Assembly: GCF_002592005.1 (NCBI RefSeq)
Contig: NZ_NVQF01000011.1
Span: forward strand, 1 to 64,000
From: Mycolicibacterium palauense
GTDB lineage: Bacteria > Actinomycetota > Actinomycetes > Mycobacteriales > Mycobacteriaceae
Direction: 5' to 3'
DNA length: 64,000 nucleotides
This document shows positions 10,783 to 21,873 of the stretch, one piece after another; positions within the stretch are counted from its first letter, which is position 1; each line of letters begins with the position of its first letter. The notes under the pieces were generated by a model, which saw only the letters and a list, made by a program, of their open reading frames with translations, ran no database searches and had not been told where the DNA came from. The position numbers and the translations under genes were made by a program.

Positions 10783-11577
10783 TCAGGACGGCGTGATCTG
10801 CTGCTTGTTGCGCCGGCTCACCGAACGGAACTGCTGACCGAGACCGGCGAAGTCGCGGGACTGCGCCCCGGCGATGTCCTGTTCGGCGCGCAACGCCGGT
10901 TCGATGAGCGGATCGAGCCCGCCGCGGTAGATCGCCTTGAGCCCGGCCATGGTCGGCGCGGGCACCTCCGCGATGCCGGCGGCCAGTTCGACCGCGCGGT
11001 CGAGCAGATCGCCGTGCGGCACCACCTCGGTGACCAGTCCGATGCGTTCGGCGCGGGCGGCGTCGACGACCTCGCCGGTCATGGACAACCGGCGTGCCAT
11101 GGCCGCACCGACCAGTCGCGGCAGGCGGGCGGTCATGCCGCCGCCGGGCAGGATCCCCACCCGCGCGTGCGTGTCGGCGAAGACCGCCCGCTCCGAGGCG
11201 ATCAGGAAATCGCACGCCAGCGCCATCTCCAGCCCGCCGGTGAACGTCGCACCGTTGACCGCCCCCAGGATCGGGGTGGCCAGCTCCGCGGGTTTGGTGA
11301 TGCAGTTGTGCGACCGGAACTCCCCGAAGTACTCGGTGCCGAGCCGCTGGGCCTCCTTGAGGTCGACGCCGGCGCAGAATGCCGGGTCGGTGCCGGTCAG
11401 CACGATCGCGCGCACGGCCGGGTCGGCGTCGGCATCGGTCAGCGCATCGAAGAGCGAGTGGATCAGTGAACGGTTCAAGGCGTTTCGCGCCCCGGGCCGG
11501 TTCATCGTGACGATCCGGACGGTGCCGTGGCCGGAGATCTGGTCTGCGGGGTGGTCGGCGATGAGGACGGGCGTCAT
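10783..11577 (-). CDS. Enoyl-CoA hydratase/crotonase family protein
   Basis: This 264-residue crotonase-fold protein keeps the oxyanion-hole segments (PAFCAGVDLKEA near residue 65; NGATFTGGLEMAL near 105, with the first acid Glu). The second catalytic Glu of true hydratases (QPE position) is His in ADTHARVGILPGGG. It may therefore catalyse an isomerase, thioesterase or other crotonase reaction rather than hydration. It lies 9 nt after the nuoN stop on the same strand and could ride on nuo transcription. The ATG at 11577 gives a normal length. Confidence 0.85.
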   Translation of the reverse strand: MTPVLIADHPADQISGHGTVRIVTMNRPGARNALNRSLIHSLFDALTDADADPAVRAIVLTGTDPAFCAGVDLKEAQRLGTEYFGEFRSHNCITKPAELATPILGAVNGATFTGGLEMALACDFLIASERAVFADTHARVGILPGGGMTARLPRLVGAAMARRLSMTGEVVDAARAERIGLVTEVVPHGDLLDRAVELAAGIAEVPAPTMAGLKAIYRGGLDPLIEPALRAEQDIAGAQSRDFAGLGQQFRSVSRRNKQQITPS

Positions 11578-11586
11578 CCGATGACG

Positions 11587-13167
11587 CTAACGGACGAACT
11601 GCGTCGACTCGTTGGCCAGGTCGAGCAGCGGTTGTGGCAACGCGCCCAACGCCAGCGTGATGGCCGCGGTCAGGGTCACCGTCGCGGTGCTGGTCCAGCT
11701 CGGGGTCACCACCTCGGGTGCGTCCTCGGGCGGGTCGGTGAAGAACATCAGCACGATCACCCGGACGTAGAAGTAGGCGGCCACCGCGCTGGCGATCACG
11801 CCGACGATGACCAGGGGGATCGCCCCGCCCTCGCCGGCGGCCTTGAACACCGCGAACTTGCTGACGAACCCGCTGGTCAGCGGGATACCGGCGAACGCCA
11901 GCAGAAACAGCGAGAACACCACTCCCACAACGGGATAGCGACGTCCCAGGCCGGCCCAGTGCGCCAGCTCGGTGTCCTCGTGCCCGGAGCGGTCGCGGAC
12001 CAGGCTGACCACCGCGAACGCCCCCAGCGTGGAGAACCCGTAGGCGAACAGGTAGAACAGCGTCGCGGAGACACCGCTGTCGGTGAGTGCGATCACGCCG
12101 GTCAGGATGAACCCGGCGTGGGCCACCGCCGAGTAGGCGAGCATGCGTTTGACGTCGTTCTGGCTCACCGCCGTCACCGTGCCGACCACCATGGTCGCGA
12201 TCGCCACCGCCCACAGCACCGGGCGCCATTCCACGTGCAGCCCGGGCAGGCCGACGTAGAAGATGCGCAGCATCGCACCGAATGCGGCGATCTTGGTGGC
12301 CGCGGCCATGTAGCCGGTGATCGGGGTCGGCGCACCCTGATAGACGTCGGGAATCCAGGAGTGGAACGGCACCGCGCCGACCTTGAACAGCACGCCGACG
12401 GCCAGCAGGCCCATCCCGATCAGCGCCAGGGACGCGTTCCGGGTGTCGGTTCCGCTCTCGACGGCCGCGGCGATACCGGTCAGCGAGAACGTCCCGCTGT
12501 AGCCGTAGAGCAGCGCCATTCCGTACAGGAAGAAGGCCGAGGAGAACGCGCCAAGCAGGAAGTACTTCAGGGCGGCCTCCTGGGAGAGCAGCCGGCGGCG
12601 GCGGGCCAGCCCGCACAGCAGATACAGCGGCAGCGAGAGGACCTCCAGCGCGATGAACATGGCCAGCAGGTCGTCGGCCGCCGGGAAGAGCAGCATGCCG
12701 CCGGTGGCGAACATGGTCAGCGGGAAGACCTCGGTCTGGGTGATGCCGGCCCTGGCGGCCGTCTTCTCGGCCACGCTTCCCGGCACCGCCGGAGCCTGCG
12801 GGGTGAAGGCGTCCAGCCCGCCCGCGCCGCCGTCGGGATCCTCCGCGGCCGGTATCCGCCGCTCGGCGATCAGCAACACGCCCAGCAGGCCCACCAGCAG
12901 GATCGTGCCCTGCAGGAACAGGGCCGGGGCGTCCACGGCGACGGCGCCCAGCACCGCGACCCGGCCGGTGCCGGCCAGGTGGCGGCCCAGCACCACCACG
13001 GCGACCAGGGCCGCGGCCAGGCCGCCCAGTGCCAACACCAGTTGCGCACGGTAGCGGGCGGCCCTCGGCAGCAGTGCCTCGACGAGCACCCCGGCCACGG
13101 CGACACCGAAGACGATGAGCAGGGGGGAGAGCAGGCCGTACTCGATACTCGGTGTGGGGAGACTCAT
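11587..13167 (-). CDS. nuoN: NADH-quinone oxidoreductase subunit N
   Basis: A 526-residue antiporter-like membrane subunit of respiratory complex I. Many hydrophobic helices are present, with the conserved proton-channel segments GSFSLTG-type loop near 185, KVGAVPFHSW near 245 and GYMAAATKIAAFG near 275, including the expected lysines. It pumps protons in the membrane arm. Its ATG overlaps the nuoM stop by 4 nt. About 40 residues around position 105-145 (Pro/Gly/Asp-rich) form a longer cytoplasmic loop than in E. coli NuoN. It is the last gene of the operon. Confidence 0.97.
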   Translation of the reverse strand: MSLPTPSIEYGLLSPLLIVFGVAVAGVLVEALLPRAARYRAQLVLALGGLAAALVAVVVLGRHLAGTGRVAVLGAVAVDAPALFLQGTILLVGLLGVLLIAERRIPAAEDPDGGAGGLDAFTPQAPAVPGSVAEKTAARAGITQTEVFPLTMFATGGMLLFPAADDLLAMFIALEVLSLPLYLLCGLARRRRLLSQEAALKYFLLGAFSSAFFLYGMALLYGYSGTFSLTGIAAAVESGTDTRNASLALIGMGLLAVGVLFKVGAVPFHSWIPDVYQGAPTPITGYMAAATKIAAFGAMLRIFYVGLPGLHVEWRPVLWAVAIATMVVGTVTAVSQNDVKRMLAYSAVAHAGFILTGVIALTDSGVSATLFYLFAYGFSTLGAFAVVSLVRDRSGHEDTELAHWAGLGRRYPVVGVVFSLFLLAFAGIPLTSGFVSKFAVFKAAGEGGAIPLVIVGVIASAVAAYFYVRVIVLMFFTDPPEDAPEVVTPSWTSTATVTLTAAITLALGALPQPLLDLANESTQFVR

Positions 13168-14723
13168 TTCACCGGACCTTCCGCCACCCGGGGTGCCGGG
13201 TCGTGCTGATCGATCGTGGTCAGGGTGTGATCGACCGCGGGGTTGATGACGTCCAGGGCGGGTTTGGGATAGACCCCCAGCACCAGCAGCAGCGCCACCA
13301 GCGGCGCCACCACCGCGATCTCGCGCGGCACCAGATCACGCAGCCGCTCGTTGCCGTCGCGGACCGGGCCGGTCATCATGCGCTGGTAGAGCCAGAGCAC
13401 GTAGACCGCCGAGAGCACCAGCGCACTCGACGCGATCACCGCGAACACCGGGTAGCGGGTGAACGTGCCCAGCAGCACCAGGAACTCGCTGATGAACGGT
13501 GCCAGACCCGGCAGCGACAGGGTGGCCAGCCCGGAGATCAGGAAGGTGCCGGCCAGCACCGGCGCCACCTTCTGCACCCCGCCGAAGTCGGCGATGAGCC
13601 GGCTGCCCCGCCGCGACACCAGGAACCCGGCGACCAGGAACAGTGCGGCCGTGGAGATGCCGTGGTTGACCATGTAGAGGGTGGACCCGGCCTGGCCCTG
13701 GCTGGTCATCACGAAGATGCCCAGGATGATGAAGCCGAAGTGGCTGATCGAGGTGTAGGCGATCAGGCGCATCACGTCGGTCTGGCCGATGGCCACCACG
13801 GCGCCGTAGACGATCCCGATGACGGCCAGGGCGATGATCGCGGGACGGAACAGCATCGACGGTTCGGGGAACAGCTGCAGGCAGTAGCGCAGCATGCCGA
13901 AGGTGCCGACCTTGTCCATCACCGCCATCATCAGCACCGCCGAGGCCGGGGTGGCCTCGGCGGCCGCCCCGGGCAGCCAGCGGTGCAGCGGCCACAGCGG
14001 GGCCTTGACGGCGAAGGCGAACATGAAGCCCAGGAACAGGGCGTTGAGGACGGCGGGGCTGGCGCCGAGCGTTCCCGCGGAGACCGCGTCGACGACGGCG
14101 CGGAAGTCGAACGTGCCGGCGGCGAAGGCGCCGCTGGTGGCGGTGACCACATAGAGGCCGATCACCGCGGCCAGCATGATCAGCCCACCGAACAGGTTGT
14201 ACAGCAGGAACTTCACCGCGGCCTTCGACGCCCGCTGCGGGGACGCCCCGAACCCGCCGATGAGGAAGTACATCGGGATGAGCATGGCCTCGAAGAACAC
14301 GTAGAACAGCAGCACGTCGAGGGCCACCAGTGACATCAACACCATGCCCTCGACGGCCAGGATCAGCGCCACGTAGCTGTGCTCGGAGCGCCCGGCCAGG
14401 CCGCTGCGGCCGGCGGCGTCGTTCCACCCGGCCAGCAACAGGATGGGGACCAGCACGGCGGTCAAGACGACCAGGGCCAGCGCGATGCCGTCGACGCCCA
14501 GGATGTAGCCGGTGCCGAACGACGGAATCCACTTGTAGTCGACGACGAACTGGTAGCGGTCGCCACCCGGATCGAAGCGCACCGCCAGCACCGCGGTGAC
14601 CGCCAGCACCGCCACCGCCACCGCCAGCGCCGCGTACTTGGCGGCCAGCCGCGCCGCCGGCGGCAGCACGATGATGATCGCGGCCCCCACCAGGGGTACC
14701 GCCCACAGAACCGTCAGCAGCAT
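13164..14723 (-). CDS. nuoM: NADH-quinone oxidoreductase subunit M
   Basis: A 519-residue antiporter-like complex I subunit. Diagnostic stretches are FYVFFEAMLIPMYFLIGGFG near residue 145 (with the conserved channel Glu), APLWPLHRWLPGAAAEATP near 230 (channel Lys in the preceding FAVKAPLW) and GFIILGIFVMT near 325. It overlaps nuoN by 4 nt and follows nuoL after 15 nt. The first helix begins directly at the ATG, as usual for the family. Confidence 0.97.
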   Translation of the reverse strand: MLLTVLWAVPLVGAAIIIVLPPAARLAAKYAALAVAVAVLAVTAVLAVRFDPGGDRYQFVVDYKWIPSFGTGYILGVDGIALALVVLTAVLVPILLLAGWNDAAGRSGLAGRSEHSYVALILAVEGMVLMSLVALDVLLFYVFFEAMLIPMYFLIGGFGASPQRASKAAVKFLLYNLFGGLIMLAAVIGLYVVTATSGAFAAGTFDFRAVVDAVSAGTLGASPAVLNALFLGFMFAFAVKAPLWPLHRWLPGAAAEATPASAVLMMAVMDKVGTFGMLRYCLQLFPEPSMLFRPAIIALAVIGIVYGAVVAIGQTDVMRLIAYTSISHFGFIILGIFVMTSQGQAGSTLYMVNHGISTAALFLVAGFLVSRRGSRLIADFGGVQKVAPVLAGTFLISGLATLSLPGLAPFISEFLVLLGTFTRYPVFAVIASSALVLSAVYVLWLYQRMMTGPVRDGNERLRDLVPREIAVVAPLVALLLVLGVYPKPALDVINPAVDHTLTTIDQHDPAPRVAEGPVK

Positions 14724-14738
14724 CGCGTCACCACACCC

Positions 14739-16631
14739 TCACCACACCCTCACCGCCAGAATCAGCGCCACGATCAGCGCGGCACCGCCCAGCATCGACA
14801 GCGCGTAGGAACGGGCGAAACCCGTCTGCAGGCGGCGTAATCCGGCGGACAGGGCGGCCACCGCGGCGGCCAGGGCACTGCCGGCGCCGTCGATGCCACG
14901 GTTGTCGAGGGTCACCAGGTCGCGGGTGAGCTGTTGGCCGGGCCGCATGAACACCGCCTCGTTGACCGCGTCGCCGTACAGGTCGCGCCGCGCGGCGACG
15001 GTCAGCGCGGAGACATCCTCGGGGGCCGTCTCGGGCACCGTCGCGGCGTACATCCGGTAGGCGAGACCGACCCCGACGGCGACCACCGACAGGGTGATCG
15101 CCGTCAGCGCCCAGATCGGGATCCCGAGGTGGGCCTCGTGGGCGCCGGCGGGGTTGACGACCGGCTCCAGCCAGTGCGTGAGGGTGCCGCCGACGGCCAG
15201 CACGGCTCCGGCGCCCACCGAGCCGACGGCCAGGATGATCATCGGGACGGTCATCACCGCGGGGGCCTCGTGCGGGTGGGCGCCGGCGGCCTCCTCGGTC
15301 CAGCGGCGCGACCCGAAGAAGGTCATCAGCATGACCCGGGTCATGTAGAAGGCGGTGATACCCGCGCCCAGCAGGGCCGCCCCGCCCAGCAGCGCGCCGC
15401 GCAGTCCGCCGGCGGCGAACGCGGTCTCGATGATGGCGTCCTTGGAGAAGAATCCGGCCAGCGGGGGGATCCCGATGATGGCCAGATAGCCGAGCCCGAA
15501 CGTGAGGAAGGTGATCGGCAGGACGTTGCGCAGGCCGCCGAAGCGGCGCATGTCGGTCTCGTCGGCCATGGCGTGCATCACCGACCCGGCCCCCAGGAAC
15601 AGTCCCGCCTTGAAGAAGCCGTGGGTCAGCAGGTGCATGATCGCCACCGCGTAGCCGGCCGGGCCCAGCCCCGCGGCCAGCACCATGTAGCCGATCTGAC
15701 TCATGGTGGACGCGGCCAGGGCCTTCTTGATGTCGTCCTTGGCGCAGCCGATGATCGCCCCGAACAACAGGGTGACGGCCCCGACGATCACCACAGCGGT
15801 CTGCGCGGCCGGCGCCAGGTCGAACACGGGACCCGACCGCACGATCAGATACACCCCGGCGGTGACCATCGTCGCGGCGTGGATCAGCGCCGACACCGGG
15901 GTGGGGCCCTCCATCGCGTCGCCGAGCCAGGACTGCAGCGGCACCTGGGCGCTCTTGCCGCAGGCGGCCAGCAGCAGCAACAACCCGATCGCCGTCAGGG
16001 TGGTGTCACCGAGCCGGGGGGCGGCGGCGAAAACGCCGGCGTAGGAGATGGATCCGACAGTCGCGAACATGACCATCACCGCGACCGCCAGGCCGACGTC
16101 GCCGACCCGGTTGACCACGAACGCCTTCTTGGCCGCGGTCGCCGCGCTCGGTTTGGACGACCAGAATCCGATCAGCAGGTAGGAGGCCAGACCGACGCCC
16201 TCCCAGCCGACGTAGAGCCCCAGGTAGTTGTCGGCCAGGACCAGCAGCAGCATCGCGGCCACGAACAGGTTCAGGTAGGCGAAGAACCGCCGCCGATCCG
16301 GATCGTGGGCCATGTATCCGATCGAGTAGATGTGGATCAGCGCGCCCACCCCGGTGATCAGCAGCGCGAAACACACCGAGAGCTGGTCCAGTTGCAGGCC
16401 GAAGTCGACCCGTAGCTCGCCCACCGGAACCCAGGAGAACAGCACCTGGTGCACGGTGCGGTCCTCGGCGGGTCGCCCGAGCAGTCCGGCGAAGGCCGCC
16501 ACCGCCACGCCGAAGGCCGCCACCACGGTGGCGCAGCCCAGCAGGTGGCCCCACCGGTCGGTGCGCCGCCCACCCAGCAGCAGCACCACCGCCCCGGCCA
16601 GCGGCGCCACGATCAGCCAGACCAGTCCCAT
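14739..16631 (-). CDS. nuoL: NADH-quinone oxidoreductase subunit L
   Basis: A 630-residue distal proton-pumping subunit of complex I. It carries [19 protein letters not shown] near residue 138, [20 protein letters not shown] near 225, [15 protein letters not shown] and a long C-terminal region that would hold the lateral amphipathic helix. It starts at ATG 16631, 9 nt after the nuoK stop. Length is normal and no frameshift is seen. Confidence 0.97.
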   Translation of the reverse strand: MGLVWLIVAPLAGAVVLLLGGRRTDRWGHLLGCATVVAAFGVAVAAFAGLLGRPAEDRTVHQVLFSWVPVGELRVDFGLQLDQLSVCFALLITGVGALIHIYSIGYMAHDPDRRRFFAYLNLFVAAMLLLVLADNYLGLYVGWEGVGLASYLLIGFWSSKPSAATAAKKAFVVNRVGDVGLAVAVMVMFATVGSISYAGVFAAAPRLGDTTLTAIGLLLLLAACGKSAQVPLQSWLGDAMEGPTPVSALIHAATMVTAGVYLIVRSGPVFDLAPAAQTAVVIVGAVTLLFGAIIGCAKDDIKKALAASTMSQIGYMVLAAGLGPAGYAVAIMHLLTHGFFKAGLFLGAGSVMHAMADETDMRRFGGLRNVLPITFLTFGLGYLAIIGIPPLAGFFSKDAIIETAFAAGGLRGALLGGAALLGAGITAFYMTRVMLMTFFGSRRWTEEAAGAHPHEAPAVMTVPMIILAVGSVGAGAVLAVGGTLTHWLEPVVNPAGAHEAHLGIPIWALTAITLSVVAVGVGLAYRMYAATVPETAPEDVSALTVAARRDLYGDAVNEAVFMRPGQQLTRDLVTLDNRGIDGAGSALAAAVAALSAGLRRLQTGFARSYALSMLGGAALIVALILAVRVW

Positions 16632-16640
16632 CCTCGCCCC

Positions 16641-16940
16641 CTAGTGGCGCAGCAGGTGCGCGTCGTCGACGTTGGCGTTGCGTCGGGTGCGGTAGATGGT
16701 CATGATGATCGCCAGCCCGACGACCACCTCGCAGGCCGCGACCACCATGGTGAAGAACGCCACCACCTGCCCGTCGAGGTGCCCGTGCATCCGGGAGAAG
16801 GTGACGAAGGCCAGGTTGGCGGCATTGAGCATCAACTCCACACACATGAACATCACGATCGCGTTGCGCCGCAGCAGGACTCCGGCGGCGCCGATGGTGA
16901 ACAGCAACGCCGACAGGTACAGGTAGTTCGCGGGGTTCAT
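16641..16940 (-). CDS. nuoK: NADH-quinone oxidoreductase subunit K
   Basis: A 99-residue protein with three transmembrane helices. The conserved membrane glutamates are visible in [13 protein letters not shown] and in [13 protein letters not shown], and both matter for proton transfer near the quinone site. The start is ATG 16940, overlapping the nuoJ stop by 4 nt; the longer open frame upstream is only the overlap with nuoJ in another frame. Confidence 0.97.
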   Translation of the reverse strand: MNPANYLYLSALLFTIGAAGVLLRRNAIVMFMCVELMLNAANLAFVTFSRMHGHLDGQVVAFFTMVVAACEVVVGLAIIMTIYRTRRNANVDDAHLLRH

Positions 16941-17728
16941 GGGTGGCTCCCGCCGTCCCCGGGGGTCTCGGGAGCGACGCCGCGCCGGGTCAGGATGGCG
17001 CTGACCGAGACGGCCGCCTCGGTGCCGTCGGGCAGCCGGCCCGGGATGTCGACCGCGTTGTGGCGGGCGTAGACGCCCGAACCCGGCAGCGTCCCCGGAT
17101 ACCGTGCCGGATCGAAGCCGGGGCCGGTGTCGGGGTCGGCGCCGGTGTCGAGGTTGCGGAACCGCGCCTCGGCGAGCTCGCGTTGGGTCTTTCGCCTCTC
17201 GAAGCGTTCCCGGTGGGTGAGCACCATGGCCCCCAGCGCGGCGGTGATGAGCAGGGCGCTGGTCAACTCGAACGTCCACAGATAGCGGGTGAAGATCAGT
17301 GCCGCCAGTCCCTCGACGTTGCCGCCGGCGTTGGCCTCGGCCATCCCGGCGAAGCCGGCGCCGGGGGCGGCGAACGCGGTTCCGATCCCGGCGATCAGCA
17401 GGACTCCGAAACCGACGCCCAGCACGATGGCCGAGACCCGCTGGCCGCGAATCGTTTCGACCAGTGACTCCGAGGAGTCGACGCCGATCAGCATGAGCAC
17501 GAACAGGAACAGCATCATCACCGCGCCGGTGTAGACCACCACCTGGACCACCCCGAGGAACAGCGCATCCTGTGCGACGTAGAGCACCGCCAGGCTGATC
17601 ATGGTGGAGGCCAGGAAGATCGCCGAGTAGACGGCCTTCGGCGCGGCCACCACCCCGATCGCCCCGGCCACCGCCAGCACCGCCAGCACCCAGAACACGA
17701 CGGCCTCGGTGGTGGAGGTGGCGGTCAC
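16937..17728 (-). CDS. nuoJ: NADH-quinone oxidoreductase subunit J
   Basis: A 263-residue membrane subunit. It shows the ND6-like helices, with [20 protein letters not shown] near residue 55 containing the conserved pi-bulge Tyr. The C-terminal 90 residues are hydrophilic and longer than E. coli NuoJ, as in other mycobacteria. The GTG at 17728 overlaps the nuoI stop (GTGA). The longer open frame upstream runs through nuoI out of frame. Confidence 0.95.
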   Translation of the reverse strand: MTATSTTEAVVFWVLAVLAVAGAIGVVAAPKAVYSAIFLASTMISLAVLYVAQDALFLGVVQVVVYTGAVMMLFLFVLMLIGVDSSESLVETIRGQRVSAIVLGVGFGVLLIAGIGTAFAAPGAGFAGMAEANAGGNVEGLAALIFTRYLWTFELTSALLITAALGAMVLTHRERFERRKTQRELAEARFRNLDTGADPDTGPGFDPARYPGTLPGSGVYARHNAVDIPGRLPDGTEAAVSVSAILTRRGVAPETPGDGGSHP

Positions 17729-18246
17729 CGGCGTACCCCGTCCGGGGTGACGTTGCCGAGGTAGTAGTCGTCGTCGGTGGCGTCGGTGGCCATCGGGTGT
17801 GGAGGCGCGTCCATCCCCGGCTGCAGGGGGGCCAGCAGCTTGTCCTTGCCGTAGATCAGGTCGGCACGGTTGTCGTCGGCCATTTCGTAGTCGTTGGTCA
17901 TCGTCAGGGCGCGGGTGGGGCAGGCCTCGATGCACAGCCCGCAGCCGATACAGCGCAGATAGTTGATCTGGTAGACGCGCCCGTAGCGTTCGCCGGGGGA
18001 GTAGCGCTCCGCCTCGGTGTTGTCGGCGCCCTCGACGTAGATGGCGTCGGCCGGGCACGCCCAGGCGCACAGCTCACAGCCGATGCACTTTTCCAGGCCG
18101 TCGGGGTAGCGGTTGAGTTGGTGGCGGCCGTGGTAGCGCGGCGCGGTCGGGCGTTTGTCGTCGGGATACTGTTCGGTGATCGGGCGCTTGAACATCGAGC
18201 CGAGCGTGACACCGAAACCGGCGACGGTGTCGAGCAGCTTAGACAC
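17725..18246 (-). CDS. nuoI: NADH-quinone oxidoreductase subunit I
   Basis: A 173-residue peripheral-arm subunit that binds clusters N6a and N6b through two motifs, [12 protein letters not shown] near residue 56 and [12 protein letters not shown] near 101. These hand electrons to NuoB. The GTG at 18246 overlaps the 3' end of nuoH by 8 nt, the largest overlap in the operon. The C-terminal tail after the second ferredoxin motif has the expected length. Confidence 0.97.
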   Translation of the reverse strand: MSKLLDTVAGFGVTLGSMFKRPITEQYPDDKRPTAPRYHGRHQLNRYPDGLEKCIGCELCAWACPADAIYVEGADNTEAERYSPGERYGRVYQINYLRCIGCGLCIEACPTRALTMTNDYEMADDNRADLIYGKDKLLAPLQPGMDAPPHPMATDATDDDYYLGNVTPDGVRR

Positions 18247-19468
18247 GGGTTGTCTCCTCGGATCGAGGTGGCAGTGGGGGCACGGGGAAGCCGGTGGACG
18301 CCAACGGGTTCGGGGCGCGCCGATGGCGGCGTGCGCGGCGGTGCCGGTTCCACAGCGCGGCCAGTCCGATGACCGCGAGGAAGAACCCGACGTAGAGCAC
18401 GGCGGTGGTCCACGGGGCGGCCCCGCCGGACCGCAGGGTGTGCGCCAGGGCGACCACCATGATCCAGGTCAGCGACAGGGGGATGAGCAGTTTCCAGCCC
18501 AGCGCCATGAACTGGTCGTAACGCAGGCGGGGCAGCGTGGCGCGCAGCCACATGTAGAAGAACAGGAACGCCCAGACCTTGGCGACGAACCAGATCAGGG
18601 GCCACCAGCCGGTGTTGGCGCCCGGGATCAGGCTGATCGGCCAGACCGCATGCCAGCCGCCCAGGAACATGGTGGTGGCCAGCGCGGAGACGGTGGTCAT
18701 GTTGACGTACTCGGCGAGCATGAACATCGCGAACTTCAGTGAGCTGTACTCGGTGTGGAAGCCGCCGACCAGTTCGCCCTCGGCCTCGGGCAGATCGAAC
18801 GGGGCCCGGTTGGTCTCCCCGACCATGGCGGTGACGTAGACTAGGAACGACGGCAGCAGCAGGAACACGAACCAGGTGTGGGTCTGGGCGGCCACGATTC
18901 CCGAGGTCGACATGGTGCCGGCGTAGAGGAACACCGCGGCGAACGAGAGCGCCATGGCGATCTCGTAGGACACCACCTGCGCCGAGGAGCGCAGCCCGCC
19001 CAGCAGGGGATAGGTCGACCCCGAGGACCAGCCGGCCAGCACGATGCCGTAGACGCCGATCGAGGTGACCGCCAGCACGTAGAGCACCGCGACGGACAGG
19101 TCGGTCAGCTGCAGCGGGGTGCGGTGGCCGAACACGCTGACCACCGGCCCCATCGGGATCACCGCGAACGCCAGGATGGCCGGGATGACGGCGATCACCG
19201 GGGCCATCAGGTAGATGGGTTTGTCCACCCCGGCCGGGGTCAGGCCCTCCTTGAGGGCCAGTTTGACGCCGTCGGCCAGGCTCTGCAGCAGCCCGTACGG
19301 GCCGACCCGGTTGGGTCCGTAGCGCAATTGCATGCGGCCGAGGATCTTCCGTTCGGCCAGGATCGCCACCAGCACGGTCAGCAGCAGGAACGCGAACACG
19401 CCCAGCGCCTTGGCCAGGATCAGCCACCACGGGTCGTGCCCGAACACGGTGGGGTCCGGGTAGGTCAT
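18239..19468 (-). CDS. nuoH: NADH-quinone oxidoreductase subunit H
   Basis: A 409-residue membrane subunit that forms the quinone chamber. The ND1 signature [20 protein letters not shown] is present near residue 34, followed by [20 protein letters not shown] near 215, the charged loop lining the quinone site. The start is ATG 19468, overlapping the nuoG stop by 4 nt; an upstream in-frame extension lies inside nuoG and is rejected. The C terminus is extended and Arg/Pro-rich relative to E. coli. Confidence 0.97.
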   Translation of the reverse strand: MTYPDPTVFGHDPWWLILAKALGVFAFLLLTVLVAILAERKILGRMQLRYGPNRVGPYGLLQSLADGVKLALKEGLTPAGVDKPIYLMAPVIAVIPAILAFAVIPMGPVVSVFGHRTPLQLTDLSVAVLYVLAVTSIGVYGIVLAGWSSGSTYPLLGGLRSSAQVVSYEIAMALSFAAVFLYAGTMSTSGIVAAQTHTWFVFLLLPSFLVYVTAMVGETNRAPFDLPEAEGELVGGFHTEYSSLKFAMFMLAEYVNMTTVSALATTMFLGGWHAVWPISLIPGANTGWWPLIWFVAKVWAFLFFYMWLRATLPRLRYDQFMALGWKLLIPLSLTWIMVVALAHTLRSGGAAPWTTAVLYVGFFLAVIGLAALWNRHRRARRHRRAPNPLASTGFPVPPLPPRSEETTRV

Positions 19469-21873
19469 GACACCTCCCCGCGGCAGATGCCGACGACCGC
19501 GCCGGCGCCGGCGCCCAGCGTGGCGTACACCGCCGAGCCGGGGGAGTTGGTGGGCAGCCACACCACCCGGTCCGGCATCGGGGTGATCACCAGCGGCACC
19601 ACGATGGCTCCCCGGTCGGTGCGGACCGACACCAGATCCCCGTCGCCGGCGCCGATCTCGGCCGCGGTCGCCGCCGAGAGGCGGGCCACGACCGGGCGGG
19701 CGGTTCCGGCCAGGTACGGCTCACCGTCCTGCAGGCGACCCCGGTCCAGCAGCATCCGCCACGTCGCCAGTACCGCCTGCCCGGCCGCCGGTGGCGGCGA
19801 GTCGGCCGTGTCGGCCCCGAGGTCCGTCCCGACATCGGTGGCCACGTCCGTCGTCGCGGACCAGCTGCCCAGGCCGGCCAGCTCGTCATGGGCCCGCTCG
19901 GCGGTGCGGACCCCCAGATCCACTCCGAGTTCGTCGGCCAGGATCGCCAGGACCCGCAGGTCGGGTGTGGCGTTGGTGGTCAGGGCGGGGCCGAAGGCGC
20001 GCTGTCGGCCTTCCCAGTTCAGGAACGAGCCGCCCTTCTCGGCCACCGGGGCGACGGGGAACACGACGTCGGCCAGGTCGGTGACGGCACTCTCGCGCAG
20101 CTCCAGGCTGACGACGAACGGGGCGGCCGCGACCGCGGCCCGGGCGGCGGCCGGGTCGGGCAGGTCATCCAGTTCGACGCCGCCGATCACCAGCGCGTCG
20201 AGCTCCCCGGCGGCGGCCGCTTCGAGGATTCCCGCAGTGTCGCGTCCGGGCCCGTCCGGCAGGGCGTCGACGTTCCACGCCGCGGCGATGCGGGCCCGGG
20301 CCCGCGGGTCGGCCACCGGATGGCCGCCGGGCAGCAGGGTGGGCAGACAGCCCGCCTCCAGCGCGCCGCGTTCTCCGGCCCGGCGGGGCACCCAGGCCAG
20401 GCGCGCCCCGGTCCGGTCGGCCAGCCGGGCCGCCGCCGACAACGCGCCCGGGGCCGCGGCCAGCCGCTCCCCGGCCAGCACCACCGCGCCGGCGGGCAGG
20501 TCCAGGGATTCCAGGGCGGCGGCCTCGGCGCCGGGCGCGGTGGATATGAGCTCGCCGTCGAGCTTGTCCAGCCCCCGGGACCGCAACGGGCCGACGGCAC
20601 GCACCCGCAGGCCGTGCTTGCGGACGGCCTTGCGCAGCCGCAGGAAGACGATCGGCGACTCCTCCTCGGGTTCGAAGCCGCACAGCAGCACCTCCGGTGC
20701 CCGCTGCAGCTCGGCGTAGCCGACCGGGGCCGGCCGGCCGGCGACGCGGCCGGCGAGGAACCGGGCCTCCTCGGCGCTGTGGGCGCGGGCGCGGAAGTCG
20801 ATGTCGTTGGTGTCGAGCACGATCCGGGCGAACTTCGAGTAGGCGTAGGCATCCTCCACGGTGGCCCGGCCGCCGACGAGCACCCCGGCCCGCCCGGACG
20901 CCATCGGGGTGGCCGCGGAGAGTCCGGCGGCGGCCACCCCGATGGCCTCCGACCACGACGCCGGCCGCAGGGTGCCGTCGGCGTCGCGCACCCGCGGGGT
21001 GGTGACGCGGTCGCCGACTCGGGCGTAGGTGAACGCCCAGCGTCCCTTGTCGCAGTTCCACTCCTCGTTGACCTCGGGATCGTCGCCGGCCAGGCGGCGC
21101 AGGACGGTGCCGCGGCGGTGATCGGTGCGCTGGGCGCAGCCCGAGGCGCAGTGTTCGCACACGCTCGGCGAGGACACCAGGTCGAAGGGCCGGGCGCGGA
21201 ACCGGTAGGCGGTGCCGGTCAGCGCCCCCACCGGGCAGATCTGCACGGTGTTGCCGGAGAAGTAGGAGTCGAACGCCTCCCCGGTGGCGATGCCGACCTG
21301 CTGCAGCGCCCCCCGCTCGAGCAGCTCGATGAAGGGATCCCCGGCGATCTGGTTGGAGAAGCGGGTGCACCGCGCGCACAGCACGCAGCGCTCGCGGTCC
21401 AGCAGCACCTGGCTGGACAGGCTGATCGGCTTGGGGAAGGTGCGTTTGACGTCGACGAACCGCGATTCGGCGCGGCCGTTGGACATCGCCTGGTTCTGCA
21501 GCGGGCACTCGCCGCCCTTGTCGCAGACCGGGCAGTCCAGCGGGTGGTTGATCAGCAGTAGTTCCATCACGCCGTGCTGCGCCCTGTCGGCGGCCTCGCT
21601 GGTGTACTGGGTGTGCACCACCATGTCCGGGGAGACGGTGGTGGTACACGATGCCATCGGCTTGCGTTGGCCCTCCACTTCGACCAGACACTGCCGGCAC
21701 GCACCGACGGGGTCCAGCAGCGGATGGTCGCAGAACCGCGGGATCTGCACGCCGATCAGCTCGGCGGCCCGGATCACCAACGTGCCCTTGGGAACCGACA
21801 CGTCCACACCGTCGATGGTCAGGTGGACCATCTCGACGTCGGTGTCGTCCCGTGCGCTGTCGGCCAGTGTCAT
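19465..21873 (-). CDS. nuoG: NADH-quinone oxidoreductase subunit G
   Basis: An 802-residue peripheral subunit. The N-terminal ferredoxin region carries the N1b ligands ([15 protein letters not shown]), then [19 protein letters not shown] for N5 and CVLCARC for N4. A further CEHCASGC followed 27 residues later by Cys matches the optional N7 cluster found only in some bacteria. The molybdopterin-like C-terminal domain follows. ATG 21873 has a strong AGGAGG and overlaps the nuoF stop by 4 nt. The much longer open frame upstream is nuoF out of frame. Confidence 0.96.
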   Translation of the reverse strand: MTLADSARDDTDVEMVHLTIDGVDVSVPKGTLVIRAAELIGVQIPRFCDHPLLDPVGACRQCLVEVEGQRKPMASCTTTVSPDMVVHTQYTSEAADRAQHGVMELLLINHPLDCPVCDKGGECPLQNQAMSNGRAESRFVDVKRTFPKPISLSSQVLLDRERCVLCARCTRFSNQIAGDPFIELLERGALQQVGIATGEAFDSYFSGNTVQICPVGALTGTAYRFRARPFDLVSSPSVCEHCASGCAQRTDHRRGTVLRRLAGDDPEVNEEWNCDKGRWAFTYARVGDRVTTPRVRDADGTLRPASWSEAIGVAAAGLSAATPMASGRAGVLVGGRATVEDAYAYSKFARIVLDTNDIDFRARAHSAEEARFLAGRVAGRPAPVGYAELQRAPEVLLCGFEPEEESPIVFLRLRKAVRKHGLRVRAVGPLRSRGLDKLDGELISTAPGAEAAALESLDLPAGAVVLAGERLAAAPGALSAAARLADRTGARLAWVPRRAGERGALEAGCLPTLLPGGHPVADPRARARIAAAWNVDALPDGPGRDTAGILEAAAAGELDALVIGGVELDDLPDPAAARAAVAAAPFVVSLELRESAVTDLADVVFPVAPVAEKGGSFLNWEGRQRAFGPALTTNATPDLRVLAILADELGVDLGVRTAERAHDELAGLGSWSATTDVATDVGTDLGADTADSPPPAAGQAVLATWRMLLDRGRLQDGEPYLAGTARPVVARLSAATAAEIGAGDGDLVSVRTDRGAIVVPLVITPMPDRVVWLPTNSPGSAVYATLGAGAGAVVGICRGEVS

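Noticed and set aside
11527..13209. A 560-codon plus-strand frame opposite nuoN
   Set aside because: Its product is Gln/His/Arg-rich and is the mirror of a hydrophobic membrane protein.
14934..16415. A 493-codon plus-strand frame opposite nuoL
   Set aside because: Same reason: shadow of a membrane subunit with no domain.
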